In this document: positions 52,934 through 62,419 of the stretch, piece by piece | How positions within the stretch are numbered: the first letter of the stretch is position 1 | Layout of the letters: every line of letters begins with the position of its first letter | DNA from: Barnesiella sp. An55 | GTDB taxonomy: Bacteria; Bacteroidota; Bacteroidia; Bacteroidales; Barnesiellaceae | NCBI RefSeq assembly: GCF_002161555.1 | Contig: NZ_NFHZ01000002.1 | Coordinates: 62,001 to 126,000 of the forward strand | Length of the DNA stretch: 64,000 nt | Direction of reading: 5' to 3' | Made by a program: the position numbers and the translations under genes | The notes under the pieces: model-generated | Databases searched by the model: none | What the model saw: only the letters and a program-made list of their open reading frames with translations | What the model was told of the DNA's origin: nothing

Positions 52934-53653
52934 ATGAAAAAATCGATCCTTACCCTCATCATACTCTTCATCGGCTCGCTGTCGGCATCGGCCCAATGGA
53001 GTAGCGCAGGAAACGATACAGGGAATAGCACTACTTCCTACGGCAACAATAATAAACCCGCAGGGGGATTCATACGAGTAGGAGGAGCCGTCTCGTTCAA
53101 TACCCTTGGCGGTTCATACTTCGAAGACCAAACCAACGTCTCGGGAAAAACAACCGGTATCATTTCGCTCTGTCAAGTAGGAGGCTATTTCGGGAAAAAC
53201 AAGAACTTCTACGCAGGGTTAGGCGTGGAACTCCCCTTCAAAGGATGGAAAGAAGAGGTGGAGATAAACGGGAGAACAATGACAACCACTTATAATACCA
53301 TGGGGTATCGTATCCCGATTTTTATCGGATACAACTATCGGTTCACCCCAAAGGTGAGTCTGTATGTGCAAACCGGAATCAACTTTGATTTTGATTTTGC
53401 CGGGTATTGGGGAACCATCGAATATAATGGAGAGAAACAAGATTTGAAAGACACTCTGCCCGACGAGTACTTCAATATCTTCAACAGCTCCTGGGCCGTA
53501 CAAGCCGGTGTCGTACTCCACAAAATCCATTTGGGATTGAACTACTCATTGCCCTATACCGACATATTCAATCACAAACATGTAGCCGATGACATAAACG
53601 GCCGGTTAGGAGCCGTCAATCTTTACATAGGGCTGGCATTTGACCTCAAATAG
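52934..53653 (+). CDS. Outer-membrane beta-barrel-like protein, paralogue 2
   Basis: A 239-residue paralogue of the preceding barrel, with signal peptide MKKSILTLIILFIGSLSASA and the same QWSSAG mature start. PFKGWKEEVEINGRTMTTTY repeats the signature of paralogue 1. The rest has diverged clearly, so the duplication is older than that of the HTH genes. A terminator-like repeat separates the two, suggesting separate transcription. Confidence 0.7.
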   Translation: MKKSILTLIILFIGSLSASAQWSSAGNDTGNSTTSYGNNNKPAGGFIRVGGAVSFNTLGGSYFEDQTNVSGKTTGIISLCQVGGYFGKNKNFYAGLGVELPFKGWKEEVEINGRTMTTTYNTMGYRIPIFIGYNYRFTPKVSLYVQTGINFDFDFAGYWGTIEYNGEKQDLKDTLPDEYFNIFNSSWAVQAGVVLHKIHLGLNYSLPYTDIFNHKHVADDINGRLGAVNLYIGLAFDLK

Positions 53654-53836
53654 GTCACACACGGAAGGAGGAAGTCGAATACCCGCACCACACAGGCTCG
53701 CGTATTCGAGCCCTCATATTCTATCGAGTAATCTGGAAACCAATCATATAGAGAAAGTTATTATCAACAAGAGGGGACTTCATAAAAAAGGGGGACTTTT
53801 TTGACGAAAACAAACCTTTAATATATATCTATTATC

Positions 53837-54868
53837 ATGAAACACTTACGTATTACATCGTGGGCTGCCGGCTTGTTGGCCGTAGCCCTGTTGAGCGGAT
53901 GTTCAAAAGAGCAGTCCGAAGTCACAATCGACGACATTCAAGGGAGAGCCACCATTGTAGGCAGCCTCTGCTACAGCCAAGGTCAAGACTTCAAGAACGG
54001 TCAGTTCCAGGAATTGCTGCAACCGGCTGCCGGAGTCAAAGTTGTTATCCAGGTGAGCAACGCTTCGCTCGACCCCAACGGTACGGCCAAGGGCTATACC
54101 CTCTATGAAGCAACAACCAACAACGAGGGTAAATACGGTATTGAAATACCGGTCGTAGAAGATACCCGCATCACCGTCAAACCGGCATCGTTCATGGGGA
54201 CACGCACCCTCGTGAGCGGCTGGGAAAACAACGCCCCCGTAATGGAGACCGAGGAGGTTGTCTTCAGCATTGGCAATATAGCCTCTCAAACGGTTTCGCC
54301 CGGCGACATCGTTGTGAAAGACGACATGTACAGCTACACCCCGCGCACCTTTGCCGAGACCTTCAACGAGACCGAAGAGATTAAAGGCAAGATTGGTATT
54401 GGCAAACTGTATCGCCAGAACGACCAACGCTACTGGGATGTAAAATCAGGTATCAACGTAATCTTTACCGTGACCTACAATTACCAGGAGACGACGACCG
54501 GTGGACAATCGGCAAACATCGTTCGCAAGTTTGGTGCCACCACCGACAACAAAGGTGAGTTCTCGGTCTTCATCCCGGTAAGAGCCAAAGGCGAAACCCT
54601 GCAACGACTCACCGTCGAGCCGGTAAGCTTCTATGAAAGCGAGTTCAAGCACTTCGACAATGCCGGCGATACCGAATATCTCGCAGGCGTTTATGCTCCC
54701 GGTGGTGCCTACTCTGGAGTTTACTCCAACTATACATTCCCCATAATCGAGAATATCGAAAACCCCGTGTGCGCCACCATGATCTTTACCGAAGACAAAG
54801 AGGGCGGATATGACGACAGCTTCTCCTGGTCTTACGTATCGGAATGGGGAACCAAATCTTTTGAATAA
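53837..54868 (+). CDS. Lipoprotein with two carboxypeptidase-regulatory-like repeats
   Basis: A 343-residue lipoprotein, lipidated at Cys22 (LLSGC). Two beta-sandwich repeats of about 130 residues are visible: residues 35-150 (IQGRATIVGSLCYSQGQDFK, then NNEGKYGIEIPVVEDTRITV) and 180-300 (IKGKIGIGKLYRQNDQRYWD, then DNKGEFSVFIPVRAKGETLQ). The pattern of a G-x-(Y/F) after an N-x-G/K-x-G turn resembles CarboxypepD_reg or CNA_B-like Ig folds used in surface adhesion or assembly. It is followed 16 bases later by a barrel gene, a pairing that suggests a surface complex. Function is inferred. Confidence 0.65.
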   Translation: MKHLRITSWAAGLLAVALLSGCSKEQSEVTIDDIQGRATIVGSLCYSQGQDFKNGQFQELLQPAAGVKVVIQVSNASLDPNGTAKGYTLYEATTNNEGKYGIEIPVVEDTRITVKPASFMGTRTLVSGWENNAPVMETEEVVFSIGNIASQTVSPGDIVVKDDMYSYTPRTFAETFNETEEIKGKIGIGKLYRQNDQRYWDVKSGINVIFTVTYNYQETTTGGQSANIVRKFGATTDNKGEFSVFIPVRAKGETLQRLTVEPVSFYESEFKHFDNAGDTEYLAGVYAPGGAYSGVYSNYTFPIIENIENPVCATMIFTEDKEGGYDDSFSWSYVSEWGTKSFE

Positions 54869-54883
54869 TAAAACCTCGCCCTT

Positions 54884-55780
54884 ATGAAAAAACTGATAGC
54901 CATCATACTCTCGGTCTGCCTGTTCCCAGCCATGCTTGGGGCCGAAGAGAAAGAAAAGAAACAATATCTGCCCGAGGAAGGTGACTGGGCCTTGGGTATC
55001 GACGTCGTACCCGTTTTGAGATACATAGGCAATGCCTTTAACGGCACCAACGGGACCAACGAAATAACCCACGTGGGGGGCACCCCGTTTACCAGCGGGA
55101 ACGCCCACTTCAGAGACCGGGGCCTCATGCCCGACGTGTCGATTATGGGTAAATACATGCTCACCGACGAGTGGGCCTTGCGGGCCAATATCGGTCTGAT
55201 GATTTCGGCCGAAAACGAAAAAGCCTACTCGATCGACGACCAGGCCCTGCTCGCCAATCCGTTGAGCGAGGCCAAAGTCACCGACGGTGTCCGCCACGAA
55301 CGCAACGGCGTGAGCATGATGCTGGGCGCCGAATACCGAAAAGGTTCCCGCCGCGTGCAAGGAGTATTTGGCGGTGGACTCCTCTTTGCGTTCCAAAACA
55401 ACAAAGACACCTACTCGTGGGGCAATGCCTTTACCGAGATTAACCAGTCGCCCTCGTCCTACACCTTTGCCGGTATGCCCAACGTACCTGCCGGCTATCG
55501 TGTCTTGAAGCAAAACGGAACCGGCAGCGACGTCTATCTGGGTCTGACCGGTAGCGCCGGTATCGAGTGGTTCGTTGCACCCAAGATCGCTTTGGGCGCC
55601 GAGGTCAACCTGAGCCTCTACTACATCTTTGGCTCACAAACCTACGTCGAAAGCGAAGGCTACAACACCACCAGCGGAAAGATAGATACTCGCACCGATC
55701 TGCTCTCACCGGGCGACAACGGCATCTACTTCGGCACCGAAAGCCTGGGAGGCTCCCTGTACATGACGTTCTATTTCTAA
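54884..55780 (+). CDS. Outer-membrane beta-barrel-like protein (298 residues)
   Basis: A 298-residue exported protein with signal peptide MKKLIAIILSVCLFPAMLGA. Mature residues are rich in Gly and aromatic positions, with strand-like segments (WALGIDVVPVLRYIGNAF, IALGAEVNLSLYYIFGSQ) and a C-terminal strand ending MTFYF, the terminal Phe expected of outer-membrane barrels recognised by Bam. It follows the two-repeat lipoprotein directly. It is not visibly related to the 239-residue barrels. A strong terminator follows. Confidence 0.68.
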   Translation: MKKLIAIILSVCLFPAMLGAEEKEKKQYLPEEGDWALGIDVVPVLRYIGNAFNGTNGTNEITHVGGTPFTSGNAHFRDRGLMPDVSIMGKYMLTDEWALRANIGLMISAENEKAYSIDDQALLANPLSEAKVTDGVRHERNGVSMMLGAEYRKGSRRVQGVFGGGLLFAFQNNKDTYSWGNAFTEINQSPSSYTFAGMPNVPAGYRVLKQNGTGSDVYLGLTGSAGIEWFVAPKIALGAEVNLSLYYIFGSQTYVESEGYNTTSGKIDTRTDLLSPGDNGIYFGTESLGGSLYMTFYF

Positions 55781-55792
55781 TATTTTCATTTC

Positions 55793-55831
55793 GTATCTGT
55801 CGAGGAGGGGGATTCCCTCCTCGACAGATAC
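55793..55831 (+). terminator. Terminator after the 298-residue barrel gene
   Basis: A perfect 17-base inverted repeat (55793-55809 and 55815-55831) with a 5-base loop is followed by CTGTTTTACG, a moderate T-rich tail. Confidence 0.75.
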
Positions 55832-55870
55832 CTGTTTTACGGTTCTCTGAACCGCCGCCACACGCTATCC

Positions 55871-57784
55871 ATGAAAACACTGTCACGACTTATTCTACTG
55901 ACCCTCCTGACGCTGGCCTTTACAGGATGCGAAATCGAGGGAAACTTCTCACCGACTCTCAACTCGGCTCAAGATGGTAGCGAAACGCTCGAGGTGACTA
56001 TCTATGGTGTAAAATCCGAGGAGCTCACATCGACCAGTCCCAGCTCCATACTCTATGTCAAGGATTACACCCTGGTAGGATTCTACTCTCCCGACCACCC
56101 CGAGCTGGAGACCATCGTCCTGTTTCACGAAGGCTCAAGCTCCTGCATGCTGCTCTCCATTACCAAAGACTCCTTTATCTGGTACGAGATGGATCCGGTC
56201 ACCGGGACTCCCTCGAATCAAGTGATGGTGGCCACTCCCCAAACTCTGATGGTGGGTACTATGGACTGGACCACAGGGCAAATGCAGTCCGATGCCCAAA
56301 TCGTGAGTCTGTCGTCCCTGCGACAGGCCATACAGCCACGAGACCGACAGGACCAGGAAGACGAGAAGATGTTCAAGGAGCTGATAATCAAAGACATTAT
56401 AGATCCTCTCATTCAATATGCCAATAAAACCTCAAATATACTGAGCTTGTCATTTTTCCTTCCCGAAGGGTTTGATCTACCCGGGTTCGACTTCATTCCT
56501 CAAATACTGGAAGTAACCAAGATGAGAATCGAAGAGTCCATGGTTTTCGATGAGATGGAATTGAACGAAGTGCGAGAACAGCACAGAAGAGAGTTTAACG
56601 TCAATATGATATTCCGCACCATGACGGTGCCTCTATCGACTGCCGTATCGGCATTTCAACTGGGCTATGAGCATGCAACCGGGAAGGAACTGGAAACCGA
56701 CGAGGAGATCGCCTATTGCTCCGATATGTTCTCAAGAGGCTCATTCAACAGCCAGAGTGCAATCGTGTGGGAGGAGCTACCCCAAAGCCAAGACTTCGAA
56801 TTGAGCATTTCGGAGGCCTATGACATCGAGAGAACCAGTGCAAAGATAAACGGTTCGTACCGATATACAGGCTATGGCGGTGCCAACATCGTGCAGAAAG
56901 GTGTTATTCTAACCCGCCCCGGAAGCAACGACCGAAAAGTATTCACGGCATCGACCGAAGGCGACAACTGGTCACTCACCCTCTCCGATCTGGAAGAGGC
57001 CACCACCTACCATGCCCAGTCGTTCCTCACTTCGACTCGCGGCACCTATTACAGTGGTCGCACGGTATCCTTCACAACCAAGGGGCTGAAGCTGTCGCTA
57101 TCGCCCTCGAGCGTTGAGTTCCCGGTCAAAGGAGGCTCCCGCGGAATCTATGTCGAGACTACCGAAAACGCCCAGTGGGAGGTAACGTCAAAGCCCTCGT
57201 GGTGTTCCATTCAACGAGACAATGCCCAATACAGTTTCTTCATCGACGCCAAGAAGAGTTCGCTGCAAGAGCCTCGCCACGGCACTGTCACGGTGCGCGC
57301 CACGATTACCTACCCCGACGGCACTCAAGAGAGTCTGGAACAGTCGGTAGCGGTATCTCAAGAGGGGAATAATGAGGTGATACCGAACTCGTCATTCTCC
57401 AACACCCAATGGAGTATCACGGGGACCATGACGACAACGATGTATGACAGCGATGCTGGCACGCATATCCAAACTGCAAACATCAACGACGTCTTTACAT
57501 TTGGCGAAGTGACGCAAGAGAGTTTCTCTTTCCAGGAAGGCTTCTGGGATACCTTCTTCCAAGAAAACGGCAATTTTGCCCTGAAATCGAACACCGGCAC
57601 CGAGCTATCGCTCATCTATACCAACAACGTTGCTGGAATACCCATGCAAGGTGAACTGACTTTCACCCGGGTGAGCGCCACCTCGATGAAGGGACATATG
57701 GATGTCTCGTGGTACCTCAACGGAAATGGATTCACCACATCCTGCTCGATGAACTTCGACTTCACCGGCATCTTGATCAGGTAG
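55871..57784 (+). CDS. Surface lipoprotein with fibronectin III-like and BACON domains
   Basis: A 637-residue lipoprotein, lipidated at Cys20 (AFTGC). The N-terminal 300 residues have no recognised domain (a helical part near 150-280 with REQHRREFNVNMIFR). Residues about 315-405 resemble a fibronectin III or Ig-like domain (NWSLTLSDLEEATTYHAQSF). Residues about 405-498 form a BACON domain (LSLSPSSVEFPVKGGSRGIY, then WEVTSKPSWCSIQ), an all-beta module common in Bacteroidetes surface proteins and linked to carbohydrate or mucin binding. The C-terminal 130 residues are strand-rich and unassigned. It closes the envelope gene set. Confidence 0.75.
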   Translation: MKTLSRLILLTLLTLAFTGCEIEGNFSPTLNSAQDGSETLEVTIYGVKSEELTSTSPSSILYVKDYTLVGFYSPDHPELETIVLFHEGSSSCMLLSITKDSFIWYEMDPVTGTPSNQVMVATPQTLMVGTMDWTTGQMQSDAQIVSLSSLRQAIQPRDRQDQEDEKMFKELIIKDIIDPLIQYANKTSNILSLSFFLPEGFDLPGFDFIPQILEVTKMRIEESMVFDEMELNEVREQHRREFNVNMIFRTMTVPLSTAVSAFQLGYEHATGKELETDEEIAYCSDMFSRGSFNSQSAIVWEELPQSQDFELSISEAYDIERTSAKINGSYRYTGYGGANIVQKGVILTRPGSNDRKVFTASTEGDNWSLTLSDLEEATTYHAQSFLTSTRGTYYSGRTVSFTTKGLKLSLSPSSVEFPVKGGSRGIYVETTENAQWEVTSKPSWCSIQRDNAQYSFFIDAKKSSLQEPRHGTVTVRATITYPDGTQESLEQSVAVSQEGNNEVIPNSSFSNTQWSITGTMTTTMYDSDAGTHIQTANINDVFTFGEVTQESFSFQEGFWDTFFQENGNFALKSNTGTELSLIYTNNVAGIPMQGELTFTRVSATSMKGHMDVSWYLNGNGFTTSCSMNFDFTGILIR

Positions 57785-57812
57785 CGCAGTTGTTGCACAC
57801 CCGATAAAGCGA

Positions 57813-57852
57813 CAGAGCCGCCCCGGGGACAATCGGTCCCGAGGCGGCTCTG
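57813..57852. terminator. Strong bidirectional terminator between the BACON gene and asnS
   Basis: A near-perfect 18-base inverted repeat (57813-57830, 57835-57852), 4-base loop, lies between convergent genes. Confidence 0.75.
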
Positions 57853-57883
57853 CTCTGTATAAGTCTTACCGTATGTCCTTGAA

Positions 57884-59281
57884 TTAGAACTCGGCGTTCT
57901 TGGGCGTACGGGGGAAAGGTATCACATCGCGAATGTTGGTCATGCCGGTAACGAACAGCACCAGGCGCTCGAAACCGAGACCGAAACCCGAGTGAGGTGC
58001 GGTACCGAAACGACGGGTATCGAGATACCACCACATATCTTTCATGGGGATATGCAGCTCCTCGATGCGCGAGAGCAGCTTTTCGTAGCTCTCCTCACGC
58101 TGCGAACCACCGATGATTTCGCCGATACGGGGGAAGAGCACATCCATGGCACGCACGGTCTTGCCGTCGTCGTTGAGTTTCATATAGAAGGCCTTGATCT
58201 CCTTGGGATAGTCGGTGAGGATAACCGGTTTCTTGAAGTGCTCCTCAACCAGGAAACGCTCATGCTCGCTTTGGAGGTCGGCGCCCCAGTAAACGGGATA
58301 TTCAAATTTGTGGCCCGACTCCTCGAGAATCTTCACACCCTCGGTATAGGGCAGACGCACGAAATCGTTCTCAACGACAAACTTCAAGCGCTCGATCAAC
58401 TCATTGTCATACATCTGGCAGAGGAATTCGAGATCGTCCTGACAATTGTCGAGGGCATAGCGAATGAGGTATTTGAGGAAGTCCTCGGCCAAGTCCATAT
58501 TCTCTTCGATTTCGTTGAAGGCAACCTCGGGCTCTACCATCCAGAACTCGGCCAGGTGACGGGGCGTATTGGAGTTCTCGGCACGGAACGTGGGGCCAAA
58601 GGTATAGATGGCACCCAGCGACATGGCTCCGAGCTCGCCCTCGAGCTGACCCGACACGGTGAGGCTGGTGGGCTTGCCAAAGAAGTCGGCGCTGTAATCG
58701 ACAGCCCCATCGTCGGTGCGGGGCACGTTGTTAAGGTCGAGTGTCGTTACCTGGAACATGGCACCAGCACCTTCGCAGTCGCTGGCCGTGATGAGCGGCG
58801 TGTTCAGATAGAAGAAGCCGCGGTCGTTGAAGTATTTGTGAATGGCATAGGCCAAGTGGTGACGGATGCGGAACACGGCACCAAAGGTATTGGTGCGGGG
58901 ACGCAAATGGGCAATCTCGCGCAGGAACTCGAGCGTGTGTCCCTTCTTCTGCAAAGGATACGAATCGGGATCGGCACTGCCATAGAGCTCGATGCTCTCG
59001 GCCTGAATCTCGGCCTGCTGTCCTTTACCCTGCGACTCGACCAGCGTGCCAATGACACTGATGCAGGCACCGGTCGTGATAGGTTTCATCTCGGCCTCGG
59101 TAAACTTCGAGAGATCGACTACTATCTGTATATTTTTAATCGTAGAACCATCGTTCAAGGCAATGAAGTTTACATGCTTATTACCCCGGCGCGTACGCAC
59201 CCAGCCTTTTACATTTATCCTTGTTCCGTAAAGAGATGCATCAAAGGCATCGACAACTTTGGTCCTTTTCATTGTTTCCAT
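57884..59281 (-). CDS. asnS: Asparaginyl-tRNA synthetase
   Basis: A 465-residue class IIb aminoacyl-tRNA synthetase. The N-terminal anticodon-binding OB fold ([20 protein letters not shown]) is followed by the catalytic core with motif 2 [20 protein letters not shown] and motif 3 [15 protein letters not shown]. The core ends [17 protein letters not shown], as in bacterial AsnRS rather than AspRS. Start at 59281. It is downstream of the RluB-type gene, with a hairpin in between. Confidence 0.95.
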   Translation of the reverse strand: METMKRTKVVDAFDASLYGTRINVKGWVRTRRGNKHVNFIALNDGSTIKNIQIVVDLSKFTEAEMKPITTGACISVIGTLVESQGKGQQAEIQAESIELYGSADPDSYPLQKKGHTLEFLREIAHLRPRTNTFGAVFRIRHHLAYAIHKYFNDRGFFYLNTPLITASDCEGAGAMFQVTTLDLNNVPRTDDGAVDYSADFFGKPTSLTVSGQLEGELGAMSLGAIYTFGPTFRAENSNTPRHLAEFWMVEPEVAFNEIEENMDLAEDFLKYLIRYALDNCQDDLEFLCQMYDNELIERLKFVVENDFVRLPYTEGVKILEESGHKFEYPVYWGADLQSEHERFLVEEHFKKPVILTDYPKEIKAFYMKLNDDGKTVRAMDVLFPRIGEIIGGSQREESYEKLLSRIEELHIPMKDMWWYLDTRRFGTAPHSGFGLGFERLVLFVTGMTNIRDVIPFPRTPKNAEF

Positions 59282-59312
59282 ACTCTTTCAATCTATTGGT
59301 TTTAAGCACCGC

Positions 59313-59341
59313 CGCCCCGAACGGGTTTCCCGAGCGGGGCG
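59313..59341 (-). terminator. Hairpin between the RluB-type gene and asnS
   Basis: CGCCCCG (59313-59319) pairs with CGGGGCG (59335-59341), with an inner CGGG/CCCG pair. On the minus strand it follows the RluB-type stop and precedes asnS by 32 bases, without a long T-run. It may be an attenuating leader of asnS. Confidence 0.45.
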
Positions 59342-59363
59342 TGTGGCTATTTGACTATTTTAC

Positions 59364-60623
59364 TTATTCAAACGAACCCATCTGCAACATGTTCACCTCT
59401 TGTTGCGTGAGGTAACGCCAGCGGCCGCGTTGCAGGTTTTTCTTGGTGAGACCGGCAAAATAGACGCGGTCGAGTTTGACTACCCGGTAACCCAGAGCCT
59501 CGAAAATACGGCGCACGATACGGTTGCGGCCCGAGTGGATTTCGATTCCCACCTGGTTCTTGTCGGTATCGTTGGCATAGCTCACGGCATCGGGTTGTAT
59601 GGGACCATCTTCCAGCTCTACCCCATCGGCAATGCGCTGCATATCCTCTTCGTTCACGTCGCGATCGAGCCAAACGTGATAGATTTTCTTCTTGATGAAC
59701 TTGGGGTGCGTGAGCTTCGAGGCAAGGTCGCCGTCGTTGGTGAGCAGCAGCACACCCGTGGTGTTACGGTCGAGACGACCTACGGGGTAGATGCGCTCGG
59801 TGCAGGCGTTGCGCACGATGTCCATCACGGTGAGGCGGTCCTGCGGGTCGTCCGAGGTGGTCACGCAATCTTTTGGTTTGTTCAGCAGCACATAGATCTT
59901 GCGCTCGAGGGTAACGACTTTGCCACGGAAGGTTACCGTATCGTTGCGGGTAATCTTCGTACCCAGCTCGGTTACCTGCACGCCGTTTACCATCACTTCG
60001 CCGGCCTGGATATACTCGTCGGCCTCACGACGCGAGCAGATGCCCGCATTGGCCATGAACTTGTTGAGACGAATCGGTTCGTTGGGATCTACCTCGGGCA
60101 GTTCATACTCGATGCGTTGCGGACGGCTGTTGAAATTCTTGTTGTTGCGACGTTGTTGTGGCCGGTTCTGGTTATACCGGTTGTTGCCATATCCGCCCTG
60201 GCGGTTCTGGTTGTAGCCACCCTGGCGATTCTGTTTGGGGTAGTAGGGGCGCTCGTTCTCGCCGTAAGGACGTTGTTGATAGCCCTCACCCCCTTCGTTG
60301 TTGCGATTGTAGTCCTGATTGTACCGCGGAGCGTTGTTGTAGTTGTTGTTCCGACGGTTGTTACCATATCCGCCCTGACGGTTCTGATGATATCCGCCCT
60401 GGCGATTCCCATAGTTATTGGGGCGTTCATTGGCATAGGAGCGATTCCCTCCCTCACCATAATTACTGTTGCGGGAGTAGTGTGGACGCTCGGTATTTAC
60501 GCCATACGATGCATGTCCCTCTTCTCCACCTCTTTTGTACTCTACTTTCTCATATCGTTCGGTCATGCCTTCACGGTTCGATACCCCGATACGAGGGCGC
60601 TTAGCTCTTTTTTCGCTTTCCAT
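59364..60623 (-). CDS. RluB/RsuA-type pseudouridine synthase with a disordered Asn/Arg/Gly-rich N-terminal domain
   Basis: A 419-residue protein. Residues 1-180 are low complexity with four near-repeats of NRQGGY(G/H/N) and NNRNNNY-like runs. An S4 RNA-binding domain starts near 183 (IRLNKFMANAGICSRREADEYI), followed by the synthase core with catalytic GRLDRNTTGVLLLTNDG (Asp near residue 291) and a C-terminal KVYHVWLDRDVNEE-like region. RluB and RsuA modify 23S or 16S rRNA; which one cannot be decided. The low-complexity arm is characteristic of Bacteroidetes homologues and may bind RNA. It has a -7 box TATCTTTG at 60714-60721 on this strand. Confidence 0.9.
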   Translation of the reverse strand: MESEKRAKRPRIGVSNREGMTERYEKVEYKRGGEEGHASYGVNTERPHYSRNSNYGEGGNRSYANERPNNYGNRQGGYHQNRQGGYGNNRRNNNYNNAPRYNQDYNRNNEGGEGYQQRPYGENERPYYPKQNRQGGYNQNRQGGYGNNRYNQNRPQQRRNNKNFNSRPQRIEYELPEVDPNEPIRLNKFMANAGICSRREADEYIQAGEVMVNGVQVTELGTKITRNDTVTFRGKVVTLERKIYVLLNKPKDCVTTSDDPQDRLTVMDIVRNACTERIYPVGRLDRNTTGVLLLTNDGDLASKLTHPKFIKKKIYHVWLDRDVNEEDMQRIADGVELEDGPIQPDAVSYANDTDKNQVGIEIHSGRNRIVRRIFEALGYRVVKLDRVYFAGLTKKNLQRGRWRYLTQQEVNMLQMGSFE

Positions 60624-60946
60624 AGGAATTAATTGTAATTAAAAAACACAAGCCTCTCGGCCTAACTAAAATTATCTATTGTTCTATCGATTATTTTTTT
60701 ACCTTTTTCGCGGCAAAGATACAAAGGATTTTCCATTTCATCTCTTTCACAATCAAATAAGTTATCATTTTCTTCTTAAAAAAACAAAAGGCAATTCTCT
60801 TTGTTCGCTCGGGATGAAAACGGGTATAAAAAGCACCGATTCTTCGGCGCCCTGCCTTCATCGAGAATAACAGGTGCAACCCAAGAATCGGCTTATACAG
60901 TAGAGGGCTCGCCTTTCAACAAGGCAGGCCGTGAATTACTTGACGC
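60624..60946. other. Intergenic region between the RluB-type gene and purB
   Basis: 323 bases. It holds TATCTTTG (60714-60721, minus) for the RluB-type gene and, further right, a purB terminator candidate: CCGATTCTT (60836-60844) and AAGAATCGG (60883-60891) with a 38-base loop and a T-run on the minus strand (GCTTTTTATA). No gene is visible. Confidence 0.5.
60831..60894 (-). terminator. Long-loop terminator of purB
   Basis: On the minus strand AAGCCGATTCTT pairs with AAGAATCGGTGCTT, allowing a two-base bulge, around 38 bases, and TTTTTATA follows directly. It lies 53 bases after the purB stop. Confidence 0.55.
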
Positions 60947-62290
60947 TTAGAACCCGGTGTAGGTGTGCGGCGTGATGCGGCGCAGCTCTTCCTTAACCGA
61001 CTCCGACACGTTGAGGGTGTCGATAAACTCGCGTATCGACTCGGCATTGACTACCGAGTTGGTGCGGGTGAGGGCCTTCAAGGTCTCGTAGGGGTGCGGA
61101 TAACCTTCGCGACGCAGAATCGTCTGGATACCCTCGGCTACCACATTCCACATCTGATCGAGATCGTGATAGATAGCCTTCTCGTTGAGCAGCAGCTTGT
61201 TCAGCCCCTTGATGGTGCTGTGGAAGGCGATGAGCGTATGAGCCAAAGGCACGCCTACGTTGCGCAGCACGGTCGAGTCGGTGAGGTCGCGTTGCAAACG
61301 CGAGATGGGCAACTTCTTGGCCAGGTGCTCAAAGATGGCATTGGCCAGACCCAGGTTACCCTCGGAGTTCTCGTAGTCGATGGGGTTTACCTTGTGAGGC
61401 ATGGCCGATGAACCTACCTCGCCCTCTTTGATTTTCTGCTTGAAATACTCCATCGAGATGTATTGCCAGAAGTCGCGGTCGAGGTCGATGACTATCGTGT
61501 TGATACGGCGCAGGGCGTCGAACAGGGCAGCCAGGTTGTCGTAGTTCGAAATCTGGGTCGTCCAGGCTTCACGCTCAATGCCGAGACGCTCTTTGAGGAA
61601 ACGGTTCCCGAAGGCAGGCCAATCGATATCGGGATAGGCAAAGTGGTGGGCGTTGAAGTTACCCGTGGCGCCACCGAATTTCCCGCTCATGGGCACAGCC
61701 TTGAGCAGCTCGATCTGTTTCTCGAGACGGTATCCGAATACCCGTATCTCTTTGCCCAAGCGGGTGGGCGATGCCGGCTGACCATGCGTCTTGGCCAGCA
61801 TGGGTATATCTTTCCACTCCTCGGCATAATGGTTGATCAGGCCCAACATCTCGTCGAGCACCGGCATATAGCAGTCGTGCAGTGCCTCTTTTATCAACAG
61901 GGGTACCGACGTGTTGTTGATATCCTGCGAGGTGAGACCAAAGTGGATAAACTCCTTATAGGCCTCGAGGTGCAACTCGTCGAATTTCTCCTTGAGGAAA
62001 TATTCGACCGCCTTTACATCGTGGTTGGTGACCGACTCAATCGACTTTACCCGGGCGGCATCGTCCTCGGTAAAGTTTTGATAGATTGCCCGCAAGGCCG
62101 GGAAGAGGTCGTGACTCACCCCCGAGAGTTGGGGCAAGGGCAACTCGCACAAAGCGATAAAGTACTCAATCTCGACCCGTACCCGGTACCGGATAAGAGC
62201 CCACTCCGAAAAATAGAGCGCCAAATTTTCCACCTTGTTGCGGTAGCGGCCATCGATAGGCGATATAGCCGTGAGTGATGATAATTCCAT
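60947..62290 (-). CDS. purB: Adenylosuccinate lyase
   Basis: A 447-residue enzyme of the fumarase/aspartase superfamily that acts twice in purine synthesis, releasing fumarate from SAICAR and from adenylosuccinate. The start MELSSLTAISPIDGRYRNKV is canonical; the frame extends upstream to 62416 but that region holds the promoter. Signatures are HDVKAVEYFLKEK, TSQDINNTSVPLL (catalytic), THGQPASPTRLGKE and GSSAMPHKVNPIDYENSEGN, the flexible catalytic loop with the Ser base. Length of 447-460 is of the longer E. coli-like type. -7 box TATTTTTG on this strand at 62318-62325. Confidence 0.96.
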   Translation of the reverse strand: MELSSLTAISPIDGRYRNKVENLALYFSEWALIRYRVRVEIEYFIALCELPLPQLSGVSHDLFPALRAIYQNFTEDDAARVKSIESVTNHDVKAVEYFLKEKFDELHLEAYKEFIHFGLTSQDINNTSVPLLIKEALHDCYMPVLDEMLGLINHYAEEWKDIPMLAKTHGQPASPTRLGKEIRVFGYRLEKQIELLKAVPMSGKFGGATGNFNAHHFAYPDIDWPAFGNRFLKERLGIEREAWTTQISNYDNLAALFDALRRINTIVIDLDRDFWQYISMEYFKQKIKEGEVGSSAMPHKVNPIDYENSEGNLGLANAIFEHLAKKLPISRLQRDLTDSTVLRNVGVPLAHTLIAFHSTIKGLNKLLLNEKAIYHDLDQMWNVVAEGIQTILRREGYPHPYETLKALTRTNSVVNAESIREFIDTLNVSESVKEELRRITPHTYTGF

Positions 62291-62317
62291 AATCTGTGTT
62301 TTGAGTGAAACGGAGCA

Positions 62318-62325
62318 CAAAAATA
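62318..62325 (-). promoter_or_regulatory. -7 box of purB
   Basis: On the minus strand TATTTTTG lies 28 bases before the purB start and divergent from the tRNA promoter. No purine operator is recognisable. Confidence 0.5.
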
Positions 62326-62366
62326 CGATTTCCTGCGTAATTTTATCGAATAATTTTCTTTTTTGT

Positions 62367-62396
62367 TTTGGAAATAAAAAAATTGTGTTACCTTTG
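62367..62396 (+). promoter_or_regulatory. Promoter of the tRNA-Val cluster
   Basis: TTTG (62367-62370) and TACCTTTG (62389-62396) are 18 bases apart. Transcription would start near 62403, about 17 bases before the first tRNA. Confidence 0.65.
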
Positions 62397-62419
62397 CATC
62401 GCTTTTCCGGAAGCAATCC

